Of a DNA stretch of 64,000 bases, positions 36,201-42,839 are shown piece by piece. The notes beneath the pieces were generated by a model that saw only the letters and a list, made by a program, of their open reading frames with translations, did no database searches and was not told the origin of the DNA. Within the stretch, counting starts at the first letter, position 1. Every line of letters starts with the position of its first letter. The translations under genes were made by a program, and so were the position numbers. The stretch is from Ruminococcus flavefaciens (GTDB taxonomy: Bacteria > Bacillota > Clostridia > Oscillospirales > Ruminococcaceae), in NCBI GenBank assembly GCA_015067005.1, contig SVNH01000014.1:1-64000 (forward strand). The letters are read 5' to 3'.

Positions 36201-36297
36201 GCGCCATAAACCTGCTATTCTTTGCGGCAAAAATGACGATGAGGATTTCTCAAAGCTGAAGATACGTCCGAAAGGCTATTACGGTAATGTTCTTTAA
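33262..36297 (+). CDS. large VirB4/VirD4-type conjugation ATPase with altered P-loop
   Basis: 1,011 residues. The first 650 are unrecognised. From about 660 the ATPase core appears: ICGLSGMGKNRGAY in the Walker A position (Asn replaces the usual Ser/Thr after GK), FIFINIKGPITED, Walker B VVLYADEMQKY, and AAGITQEYRS as the arginine-finger/sensor region. This arrangement belongs to the HerA/FtsK superfamily used as coupling or secretion ATPases in transfer systems. It shares its operon with the preceding P-loop-less relative and ends at a terminator. It is the only sizeable candidate for DNA transport in the element. Confidence 0.7.
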   Translation: MRFIRSKNGDYSNLPRIPEESIRQPLTGNSVPQNAVNSVPATSEQVYAQMGQQIGYLDMWANNGYTMDSYHFAYEVETEEGAFVLFYGENGVKYIERTVTKREQNNLKGGLSHTSKIKDKPIEICDAVFFKYGEKFMREDKPDKHYFYVYTSDDNTNDLSMVTKVIEKGDLNSPQCSLIFKPEIVRSGQEKLCSAFFRAEIYRVSKRSTEIMVPTHPGWHFDEKYGFVFLDRMRYKELPETELPPFLCKRIVGTTNNSVSSVYNNLKPMIGQCLQKKLLWSARLISPLLMPLWKHGVVVRTIIAAIIDTTDQMSTSAAILKTGDFANFDSLSLYSSTVDIDKEIVGARDGVATFICPLTAAESKYNAAKVNYIRDAAIGANGADKTARALISLIGRFIPADLPPEFVLPIDCKRMATDADDNKLRNFVLEFDAAYISYIENHFDVIESWISSTAVRYKAEPAPGIEKNKDGLYIALNALQSIMKGCFNIELFTDDEFKRVTDLFKESATEIIAPDYVVRDQFITVTIDMIMERLFSFMDIVSAHKNYSDDGRTLILDRKKGFLNFKIKSLDKIAERIPTVKDGAELAGILKACSTIKCTDNGARQITTPEGRSGFYSVYLSELGDDILPIIRYIDNIEFFMLPEEVPENFIPLVWFRGRCAGIVLDGKGLPNPHINICGLSGMGKNRGAYRNGECFLRLRSKFIFINIKGPITEDSLKDMGCPTDKYDLFNLKTEGLPFDIFNVSDFKGKNAKVSYILNIICAAVNGLTDNQLNELSDYVNSMVDDDTQSFSLLELFEKFPKGRTIALQKKLTPLFNMMRAYTPKGEKYKYPSFREFIDDRSRITVLSIVQSNVTALRCTVYALLQSLFEHQILDSHTRVVLYADEMQKYTSDSPFQQWFAEGRQFNIMAAGITQEYRSRDNETRNFTSNAAMELFYPPTTVSADKVFKALNTEFSIEELCSGNLGDIFCKGFFWSSVEKRHKPAILCGKNDDEDFSKLKIRPKGYYGNVL

Positions 36298-36311
36298 TAT
36301 TTATTATTTAT

Positions 36312-36340
36312 GGGACTCTCACGATGAGTCCCTCTTTTTT
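36312..36340 (+). terminator. terminator of the transfer operon
   Basis: GGGACTC / GAGTCCC with a 7-base loop followed by TCTTTTTTT, 15 bases after the stop. Confidence 0.9.
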
Positions 36341-36354
36341 TATTACATAGTGCA

Positions 36355-36407
36355 GAACAGCTCCCCCGGCGTAAAGCCGGAGGCAAAGATGATCTTTGTA
36401 GCTGTTC
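36355..36407. other. three-way-junction inverted repeat
   Basis: Outer arms GAACAGCT (36,355-36,362) and AGCTGTTC (36,400-36,407) enclose two smaller hairpins back to back: CCCCCGGC/GCCGGAGG (one mismatch) and CAAAG/CTTTG. Every base of the outer and almost every base of the inner arms pairs. It lies between convergent transcripts and is neither a typical terminator nor part of a gene. Confidence 0.6.
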
Positions 36408-36450
36408 CTCCCAAATGGTACTTAGTGTTGATATTTGGTATTATCTGTTA

Positions 36451-36990
36451 TTAGTCCTCGTCATCATCGTCGTGAGGAACAAATTTCTGTTTACAAGTCC
36501 ACTCGGTCCCGTTTTCTTTTCTGATAACAAGCTGAGTTGGCTTTCCGGTAATATCAGCCATGCGTTGCGCCAGACCGTAGTTTGTGGTGTTATCGGCGTA
36601 AAGCATCGCACCAGTCTTAACATCAGTTGGACTCATGGCAGTATGTCCATGATATTTGCAGCCGTCTCTGCTCTTTTCGTGAATACCGATACCTGCGAGA
36701 TGAGTTTCCGTAAGAGGCTCGAATATTTTCTTAGTCAACTCCATTGCTATTTCAGGAGTAGGCGCAGTCGATTCGGTATATGAAGTCATATAGTGAAATA
36801 CCGGCGTTTTATCCTGATTACCGCTGAACTCAGCCACAGTCTTAAACTGCCTGTAAGCGTTGTGGGAATTGTTAGGGTCTATACCGAATCCTTCCTTCAA
36901 GACCTGATCCTTACCGATTGGGTAGTTTACGACATTTCTCAGGCACTTATCATCGCCGTTAGTATGTAATATCAGCTTAAAAGTTTCCAT
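36451..36990 (-). CDS. short relaxase (mobilization nuclease)
   Basis: 179 residues. The N-terminal LRNVVNYPIGKDQ matches the relaxase motif I with its catalytic Tyr. Then come VFHYMTSYTES (the H-x-SF-like strand), EIAMELTKKIFEPL, and IHEKSRDGCKYHGH, the three-histidine metal motif. After PTDVKTG the protein stops near the end of the nuclease domain and finishes in an acidic tail (HDDDDED). Typical relaxases are 300-600 residues, so this is a minimal form. It overlaps mobC by 19 bases and would nick at an oriT probably just upstream (37.25-37.75 kb). Confidence 0.75.
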   Translation of the reverse strand: METFKLILHTNGDDKCLRNVVNYPIGKDQVLKEGFGIDPNNSHNAYRQFKTVAEFSGNQDKTPVFHYMTSYTESTAPTPEIAMELTKKIFEPLTETHLAGIGIHEKSRDGCKYHGHTAMSPTDVKTGAMLYADNTTNYGLAQRMADITGKPTQLVIRKENGTEWTCKQKFVPHDDDDED

Positions 36991-37247
36991 AACTCCATCA
37001 CCTTCTTCTGTATCTTTATCGCTTCTTCGGGCATATCGTCTTTGAGTTCTTCGTACTTGGCGTTTGCTTTGTTCTGTAACTCAAACATAAGCTCAGGCGT
37101 GAGAGGTATCGGATAGTGCTCGATCCTGTATGCTGCAATATCAGAACGAGGGATTCCTTTCTCTTTAGCGATCTGATCCAACTCATCGAAGGTAGACTGT
37201 CTTACCTTCATCGGTAACGGTACTTTCTTGTCTTTTTGATCTTTCAT
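36972..37247 (-). CDS. mobC: MobC-like relaxosome accessory protein
   Basis: 91 residues from ATG 37247 with AGGAG eight bases upstream. The segment VPLPMKVRQSTFDELDQIAKEK is ribbon-helix-helix-like, with a helical C-terminus. Small RHH proteins encoded directly before a relaxase are normally MobC-type oriT-binding factors; the call rests on that context. Confidence 0.65.
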   Translation of the reverse strand: MKDQKDKKVPLPMKVRQSTFDELDQIAKEKGIPRSDIAAYRIEHYPIPLTPELMFELQNKANAKYEELKDDMPEEAIKIQKKVMELWKLLS

Positions 37248-37740
37248 GTTGACCACTCCTGTGTAAGTATTATTCCGAATACGTATGATGTAGTTGAAGT
37301 TGTATCTGATATTAGTTATCTGAGAATATTACAGGTGAATCAGGTAGTTAAGACTGTTTAGATCATTTAGTAATAATATATAATATATTACAGGATATTA
37401 GTATAGAGGAAACGTATTACGGAATTACATATATGTACTCTACGCACGCAAAAATATCCCCAGTGTATATGTCGGAGCAGAGAGAGTAAAGAACCGTTCT
37501 TTACAAAAAATATCAGAATTAATCCAAAATGCAGGCAGCAAGAAAGACGGCATAGAAAAACATCAATTTTTCCGAAAAAATGATGATTTCTGAATAGACA
37601 TTTTTGCGACTGCCTGCAATTTAGAAAAAAGCAAAAGTTTTTTGCGTATACGGATAAAATTGTCAACATCTTTTAAACCCTGTTTCAAGTATCCTTAGAG
37701 TATGATAATACTATTCGTAGAAGGATTAGCGCATAAAAAA
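37248..37740. other. candidate oriT / structured intergenic region
   Basis: About 490 bases upstream of mobC with no supported gene. Perfect 9-bp inverted repeat TGCAGGCAG (37,530-37,538) / CTGCCTGCA (37,610-37,618) encloses a second hairpin CATCAATTTTT/AAAAAATGATG (37,561-37,585, one mismatch). Origins of transfer of MobC/relaxase systems usually sit here; the nick site cannot be read from sequence. Confidence 0.4.
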
Positions 37741-37741
37741 C

Positions 37742-37820
37742 ACGCCTGTACTGGTTCGCTATCAACTATCGAATCAATATAGGCGTTTCTATATATTGCC
37801 ACCCGTAATTGGACGGTGGC
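37742..37820 (-). terminator. double hairpin terminator of the DUF4143 ATPase gene
   Basis: On the minus strand a GCCACC/GGTGGC hairpin (37,798-37,820) is followed by an imperfect long stem bounded by ACGCCT/AGGCGT (37,742-37,786) and then GTTTTTT. Confidence 0.65.
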
Positions 37821-37853
37821 AGTTAAGAGTATTTTGTTTTGTAAATGATGATG

Positions 37854-39173
37854 TTATATGAACATAGCCAGATAATGCGGAAGCGTCAGCTTATTCTCGC
37901 TCTGTCCTATATTACCGCTGATCAGCTTATACGCAACAGAAGGCTCAAATTCTTCAATGAATCTGTTCAAGGATTTTGTTGCGGTATTGCCAGCTTTGAC
38001 CTCAATTGGAGCGACATCGCCGTCTTTTTCAATGACAAATTCAAGCTCGGAGTTGTCATCGGGCTTGTAGTAATGAAGCGTGTAGCCGTTTTTTATAAGA
38101 GTTTCAGCTGCTAAATTTTCATAAATACCGCCCTTTGCAGGACCTCTGAGCTTGCCATTCAGAAGAGCTTGCTTAGTTGCAAAGCCGTACATAGCCATTA
38201 GCAGTCCGGTGTCATTGATATACAGCTTGAACTCATTGTCCTTTTCATACGCTTTCAGTGGAAGGATAGGCATACTGGTATTGCAGCAGATATACGCCAT
38301 ATTCGCATCATGCAGCCATTGTACGCTGTCCCCGAATTTACGTGCAGTTGCCTTGCTTTCGACCTCTGAGTATTTGAATTTCTTATTCTCTCTTGCAAGC
38401 TGCCGCGGAATACTGTCGTAGCATTTTCTGACTTTGACCTTTTCTGCCCCTTTAGCGTGCTGAGATATATCATCAGCGTATGAAGTGAGTATCTTATCCT
38501 GTATTTCCTGCACTCTGCCAAAGTCCTTATTCTCCATAAAATCTGCAACGACTTCCGGCATTCCTCCGACCACAAGATACTCTCTGAGCAGTGCATCGTA
38601 TTTTTCGTTCACCTCAGAAGGTATCTTTTCCCTTGATTCATAGAACCTGCGAAGATATTCGATAGTGTCGCTGTCGTAGCCATACGCCCAAAGGAACTCC
38701 TCAAAATCAAGAGAATACATCATAAGAGGCTTTTCGTAGCCGACAGGGATAGAATCCACCTCCGTGACCTCCTTATCGGCGTCCTGACCGTAAGCAAGTC
38801 CAAGCAGCGAACCAGACGCGATCACGTCAAAGCGTTCGTCCTGCGCTAAAAATTTGAGAGCAGTTCTTGCGTTGGCACACTTCTGTATCTCATCAAGAAA
38901 CAAAAGCGTTTTTCCGGGTATCAGCTTAACTCCCGGAATATTTGCCGTGATCCTTTTATATATCTCCTCAGAGGAAAGCTCTCCCTCAAAAATGATTCTC
39001 AGATCATTTTGCATATAAAAGTTTATCTCAATGAAGCTCTCATATTCATTAGCGCCGAACTGCCGGACAAGATATGTCTTTCCGACCTGTCTTGCGCCTT
39101 TTATCAAGAGACATTCATAATTTTTACTGTTTTTCCACTCAAGAAGCTTGCTGTACATTTTTCTTTTGAGCAT
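37854..39173 (-). CDS. AAA+ ATPase with DUF4143 domain
   Basis: 439 residues from ATG 39173 (GAGGG upstream). Walker A is LLIKGARQVGKTYLVRQF, Walker B LLFLDEIQKC, followed by SGSLLG; residues about 200 onward are the DUF4143 region ending in a PD-(D/E)XK-like ELEFVIEKDG...APIEVKAG. The family is widespread in gut Firmicutes, often in multiple copies on mobile elements. A nuclease or defence role is plausible but unproven. Own promoter and terminator, so it is a free-standing unit. Confidence 0.9.
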   Translation of the reverse strand: MLKRKMYSKLLEWKNSKNYECLLIKGARQVGKTYLVRQFGANEYESFIEINFYMQNDLRIIFEGELSSEEIYKRITANIPGVKLIPGKTLLFLDEIQKCANARTALKFLAQDERFDVIASGSLLGLAYGQDADKEVTEVDSIPVGYEKPLMMYSLDFEEFLWAYGYDSDTIEYLRRFYESREKIPSEVNEKYDALLREYLVVGGMPEVVADFMENKDFGRVQEIQDKILTSYADDISQHAKGAEKVKVRKCYDSIPRQLARENKKFKYSEVESKATARKFGDSVQWLHDANMAYICCNTSMPILPLKAYEKDNEFKLYINDTGLLMAMYGFATKQALLNGKLRGPAKGGIYENLAAETLIKNGYTLHYYKPDDNSELEFVIEKDGDVAPIEVKAGNTATKSLNRFIEEFEPSVAYKLISGNIGQSENKLTLPHYLAMFI

Positions 39174-39196
39174 AACCATCCCTCGCTTTCGTATTA

Positions 39197-39225
39197 ATTT
39201 TAACATAGTATAGGCAAAAAGTCAA
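39197..39225 (-). promoter_or_regulatory. sigma-A promoter of the DUF4143 ATPase gene
   Basis: Minus strand TTGACT (39,220-39,225), 17 bases, TAAAAT (39,197-39,202). Confidence 0.75.
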
Positions 39226-39322
39226 GAGTTATACATATAATAGTGTGTCACAAAAATAAAATATTGCATATTTCAGGCATATGTACACCGACGAAAAATG
39301 CATATTTTAGAGGTTAAAACAA

Positions 39323-39428
39323 TTTCCGATTATTTCGATTTTGCAAATATATATAATTATTATGAATAATAATTATTATTCATTTTCAATTGAATTTTTT
39401 TCTCCATTTTCAGCCGTTTCCGATTATT
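39323..39428. promoter_or_regulatory. 22-bp perfect palindrome flanked by 12-bp direct repeats
   Basis: 39,362-39,383 is a perfect palindrome centred on GAATAATAA/TTATTATTC. TTTCCGATTATT occurs at 39,323-39,334 and again at 39,417-39,428, on either side. The interval 39,226-39,502 has no gene and is very A+T-rich. It is probably the control region of the DUF960-amidoligase operon or a protein-binding locus. Confidence 0.45.
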
Positions 39429-39502
39429 CTTCCTTTCGGTATATATATTATTTCAGTGACAAGAGCTTTTGTCGCCATTATATTACGAAAGGAGAATGAG
39501 CC

Positions 39503-39787
39503 ATGTTTCAGAATGACCGATACCTCACCTGCGGAGTGGACAGTTCCATACCATTGGAATTGCAGCTGTTCCTATGGTCGTGCGTAGACGGACTGCCCGA
39601 GCCGCGGGATCACTTGCAGATATTCGACTTAAAGCAGGTCGGGTGCCTTCAAAGCATCACACACCGCAGCGAGATGCCCGAATACCGTATGGAGTATCTG
39701 CTGCCGTCGGATAGTCCAATTACTGAGAAAATTTACGTAATCGACGACGGCACACATTCAACAATGCTGCTCAGCAGCGAATATTAG
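39503..39787 (+). CDS. DUF960 family protein
   Basis: 94 residues; AAAGGAG precedes ATG 39503. The N-terminal FQNDRYLTCGVDSSIPLELQ and the EMPEYRMEYLL segment match DUF960, small proteins of unknown function common in Firmicute plasmids and integrative elements. First gene before the amidoligase operon, separated from it by a hairpin terminator. Confidence 0.8.
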   Translation: MFQNDRYLTCGVDSSIPLELQLFLWSCVDGLPEPRDHLQIFDLKQVGCLQSITHRSEMPEYRMEYLLPSDSPITEKIYVIDDGTHSTMLLSSEY

Positions 39788-39800
39788 AACGAAACTTACG

Positions 39801-39825
39801 CCGCTCCTCTCGGGAGCGGTCTTTT
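39801..39825 (+). terminator. terminator or attenuator before the amidoligase gene
   Basis: CCGCTCC/GGAGCGG, 5-base loop, then TCTTTTT. With no obvious new promoter after it, it may let some transcripts through to the amidoligase operon. Confidence 0.75.
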
Positions 39826-39847
39826 TATGTCTGAACGGAGGTCAAAT

Positions 39848-40954
39848 ATGGAAGAAAAGAATAACGGAAATGCGCTGTATTGCAGTCATTGCGGCGCGTT
39901 GATAGGTGAAAACGAGGACTATGAAGAAGTGCAGGGCGAGGTCGTATGTATGGATTGCGTGGAGCGGCACACTGTCAGATGCGACTCCTGCTCCGAGCTG
40001 ATATTTGAAAGCGACAGCATAAGCGATGAGTACACCACGCTGTGCGAGCACTGCGCAGAAAATTACTATCGGAGATGCCGTGAATGCAATTGTCTAGTCC
40101 ACGATGATGCAGTTTACTGGGAAAACGACAATCCGTATTGCAGCGAATGCTACCACGATATCCAGCACTCGATACACGAATACAATTACAAGCCGGAGCC
40201 GGTATTCTTTGGCGATTCTGACCGATATTTCGGAGTTGAGTTAGAAATAGACGGAGCAGGCAAAGACGATGATAACGCCAATGAACTGCTTTCTGTTGCC
40301 AACAAAAATGATACCGAGCACATCTATGTCAAGTCGGACGGTTCGTTAGATGACGGCATTGAGCTGGTCTCGTTCCCAATGTCATTAAATTACCATAAGC
40401 AATTCTGCTGGGAGGAAATAATGCGTAAAGCTATCGCTCTCGGATACCGAAGTCATCAGACTTCGACTTGTGGACTTCATTGCCATGTGAACCGCTCCTG
40501 CTTCGGCGATACCCGCGAGGAGCAGGATTTGGTCATTTCTAGGATACTGTTCTTTGTGGAAAAACACTGGGCTGAACTGCTGAAATTCAGCCGCAGAAGC
40601 GAGTACAGCATCAATCGCTGGGCTGCACGATACGGCTACGAACGCACCGGTAGGGACATACTTGAAAAGGCGAAAAAAGGCAATCTTGGAAGATATGCGG
40701 CGGTCAATCTGCAAAATTATGCGACAATAGAATTTCGCCTGTTTCGCGGCACTTTGAAGTACAACACGCTCATCGCCGCACTGGAACTGGTAGACAAAAT
40801 ATGCGATGTTGCTCTTGATTATTCGGACGAAGAAATCGAGAAACAATCGTGGTCGGAATTCGTCGGAACGATAACGGAACCGGAGCTCATCACATACTTA
40901 AAAGAACGAAAGCTTTACGTGAACGAAGACGTTGAATCGGAGGTTGAAATGTAA
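39848..40954 (+). CDS. amidoligase-family enzyme with N-terminal zinc-binding domain
   Basis: 368 residues from ATG 39848 (GGAGG upstream). Residues 8-105 hold paired cysteines in LIM-like spacing (CSHCG, CMDC, CDSC, CEHC, CREC, CSEC). The remainder is the glutamine-synthetase-fold amidoligase: FGVELEIDG, VKSDGSLDDGIELVSFP, TSTCGLHCHVN (metal/ATP site) and NLQNYATIEFRLFRGT. Such enzymes form amide bonds between carboxylates and amines on peptides or small molecules. Its stop overlaps the start of a 59-residue peptide (TAATG), followed by a glutamine amidotransferase; this set points to a peptide modification system. Confidence 0.9.
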   Translation: MEEKNNGNALYCSHCGALIGENEDYEEVQGEVVCMDCVERHTVRCDSCSELIFESDSISDEYTTLCEHCAENYYRRCRECNCLVHDDAVYWENDNPYCSECYHDIQHSIHEYNYKPEPVFFGDSDRYFGVELEIDGAGKDDDNANELLSVANKNDTEHIYVKSDGSLDDGIELVSFPMSLNYHKQFCWEEIMRKAIALGYRSHQTSTCGLHCHVNRSCFGDTREEQDLVISRILFFVEKHWAELLKFSRRSEYSINRWAARYGYERTGRDILEKAKKGNLGRYAAVNLQNYATIEFRLFRGTLKYNTLIAALELVDKICDVALDYSDEEIEKQSWSEFVGTITEPELITYLKERKLYVNEDVESEVEM

Positions 40955-41133
40955 TGAAAACAACAGATTTAATCAAAGCGATACCGGCAGGAAGTCCCGC
41001 CGGCGAGATACTGAAAATAGCCGCGCTGATCACCGCGACAGTCCTCATGGACAAGATCGGCGACGTGGTCAAGGAAGTCATAGACGAGGCTCAAACGCCG
41101 CTTATCGACGTTACGTACAAGGAGGAGAAATGA
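40954..41133 (+). CDS. 59-residue peptide between amidoligase and amidotransferase; possible substrate
   Basis: Starts MKTTDLIKAIPAGSPAGEIL and ends DVTYKEEK; a single hydrophobic stretch KIAALITATVLM lies in the middle, followed by many Asp/Glu/Lys side chains. ATG overlaps the amidoligase stop and the next gene begins one base after its own stop, so it is co-translated with both enzymes. No relatives recognised. Being made in step with an amide-forming enzyme and an ammonia-supplying enzyme makes it a good candidate substrate, though it could also be a scaffold. Confidence 0.7.
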   Translation: MKTTDLIKAIPAGSPAGEILKIAALITATVLMDKIGDVVKEVIDEAQTPLIDVTYKEEK

Positions 41134-41134
41134 A

Positions 41135-42121
41135 ATGTGCAGTTTGTTCGGTTATTTGGATTATCAAGGTATTATGCCGCATAGGCTCGCCCGTAAGCTC
41201 TGCCAATCGTTGGCTAATTCAGCCGAGGAAAGAGGGACTGACGCCTCTGGGATAAGCTATGTTAAGGACGGTGAAATCGTCATTTATAAGCGTCCTAAAG
41301 CCGCTCATAAGCTGCGATTCAATCCTCCAGAGGGTACGAGAGCAGTCATGGGACATACTCGGCTCGCAACTAAGGGAAATGAGAAGTTCAACTTTAACAA
41401 CCACCCGTTTTACGGCAAAAATCCCGGTATTTCGTGGAGTCTGGCTCATAACGGCTGCCTGTACAATGACTCCGCATTGCGTAAGGAGAAGAAACTTCCC
41501 GACACCAATATCGAGACCGATTCGTACATAGCCGTCCAACTTATAGAATCGCAGCAAAAGCTGAATTTTGATTCGCTCAGATATATGGCGGAGGCGGTTC
41601 ACGGCAGCTTTACTTTCAGTCTACTTGACGAGAACAATTCGCTGTATTTCGTCAAAGGCTCGAACCCACTCTGCCTGCTGCATTTCGCGGATATTGGGCT
41701 CTATGTTTATGCGAGCACAGAGAGCATTATGAAGAACGCTCTGAAACGAGTGGGACTTCACAAGTTCGCTTTTGAACGCATTGAGGCTGACGAAGGCGAT
41801 ATCATAAAAATTGACCGGAACGGTAATATCACACGCTCCCAGTTCCAGCCTGCTCCGAACTATACAAACTTTTCTAAGTTCAAGTGGTGGTACGGCGACT
41901 ATGACGACTACTATTCTGCCTATGAGCAGACGCTTATCGATATGGCGCATTGCTTCGGGATCGACGAAAATGACGTGATCCTCCTCATGGACTACGGCTA
42001 CACGATTGACGAGATTGAAGAGCTGATGATGGACTCCGATGCGTTGAAGCAAGCTGTCAGCGAGATAAAGTTTACGGACGGCGAGTACCTTTACGAAAGC
42101 TGCTGCGGAGGGATATGGTGA
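41135..42121 (+). CDS. class II glutamine amidotransferase
   Basis: 328 residues. N-terminal nucleophile Cys2 in MCSLFGYLD, then GTDASGISYV, MGHTRLATKG, the NNHPF...LAHNGCLYND block and ETDSYIAVQL; all are class II (Ntn) amidotransferase motifs as in the N-domain of GlmS. The C-terminal 120 residues have no synthase domain, so it supplies ammonia to another enzyme, presumably the amidoligase upstream. GGAGG lies before ATG 41135. The end overlaps the next gene by one base (TGATG). Confidence 0.92.
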   Translation: MCSLFGYLDYQGIMPHRLARKLCQSLANSAEERGTDASGISYVKDGEIVIYKRPKAAHKLRFNPPEGTRAVMGHTRLATKGNEKFNFNNHPFYGKNPGISWSLAHNGCLYNDSALRKEKKLPDTNIETDSYIAVQLIESQQKLNFDSLRYMAEAVHGSFTFSLLDENNSLYFVKGSNPLCLLHFADIGLYVYASTESIMKNALKRVGLHKFAFERIEADEGDIIKIDRNGNITRSQFQPAPNYTNFSKFKWWYGDYDDYYSAYEQTLIDMAHCFGIDENDVILLMDYGYTIDEIEELMMDSDALKQAVSEIKFTDGEYLYESCCGGIW

Positions 42122-42693
42122 TGGGCAGAATTGGCTATATACGTGTATCGACTGAGCATCAGGAGACTGCCCGTCAGGAAGCACTGATGAAGCAGTATCA
42201 GGTCGAGCGCGTATTTGCTGAGAAGATGTCCGGAAAGAACGCCGACCGTCCCGAGCTGAAAGCTATGCTCGAATACGTTCGTGAAGGCGATACTCTGTAC
42301 ATCGAGAGTATCAGCAGACTTGGTCGTTCAACTCGGGATCTTCTCAATATTATAGATGTACTCCAGCGCAAGAACGTAACTCTTGTCAGCAGCAAAGAGA
42401 ATATCGACACTAACACTCCACAGGGGCGATTCGTTCTGTCGATATTCGCGGCACTCTCCGAGCTTGAACGTGAACAGACATTACAGCGCCAACGCGAGGG
42501 TATTGCTATTGCGAAGTCGCAGGGTAAGTACAAAGGTCGGCAGCCTATCGAAATAGACTGGACTAAGTTCGGTCAGCTGTATGAGCAATGGCAGTCCGGT
42601 GCTATTACGGCAATATGGTTTCAAAAGGAAATGGGCCTTCGCGCCAACACCTTCTACCGCCGTCTCAGGGAGTACGAAGAAAAGTATATTTGA
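42121..42693 (+). CDS. small serine recombinase (resolvase/invertase family)
   Basis: 190 residues. Catalytic IGYIRVSTEHQ with Ser at position 9 or 10, SISRLGRSTRDLL and the helix leading into LSELEREQTLQRQREGIA are complete. A C-terminal helix-turn-helix follows. Start at ATG 42121 because GGAGGG lies eight bases upstream. It shares the amidoligase operon, so it may serve resolution of element multimers or a local inversion. It is not the element integrase, which is the large recombinase at the left end. Confidence 0.9.
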   Translation: MGRIGYIRVSTEHQETARQEALMKQYQVERVFAEKMSGKNADRPELKAMLEYVREGDTLYIESISRLGRSTRDLLNIIDVLQRKNVTLVSSKENIDTNTPQGRFVLSIFAALSELEREQTLQRQREGIAIAKSQGKYKGRQPIEIDWTKFGQLYEQWQSGAITAIWFQKEMGLRANTFYRRLREYEEKYI

Positions 42694-42700
42694 ATAAGAA

Positions 42701-42736
42701 GGAGCTGGTACAAATAATGTATCAGCTCCGCTTTTC
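42701..42736 (+). terminator. terminator of the amidoligase-recombinase operon
   Basis: 12-base arms GGAGCTGGTACA / TGTATCAGCTCC (11 pairs) with a 5-base loop, then GCTTTTCTT. Confidence 0.8.
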
Positions 42737-42839
42737 TTGCAATAGGGTAGCGATTTTATTTGACATATTTCAAAAGCCGAAAAACAACTTGTGTGAAACA
42801 GATTTTTCGTATGTCAATAGACTATGGGCTATTGAAACA

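Noticed and set aside
37388..37669. 93-residue minus-strand frame upstream of mobC
   Set aside because: No ribosome site, cysteine/phenylalanine-rich non-protein-like composition, and it overlaps the inverted-repeat structure; treated as non-coding.
42121..42693. Small serine recombinase as the integrase of the whole element
   Set aside because: It is a resolvase/invertase-size enzyme far from both ends; the large recombinase beside attL fits the 2-bp core and position.
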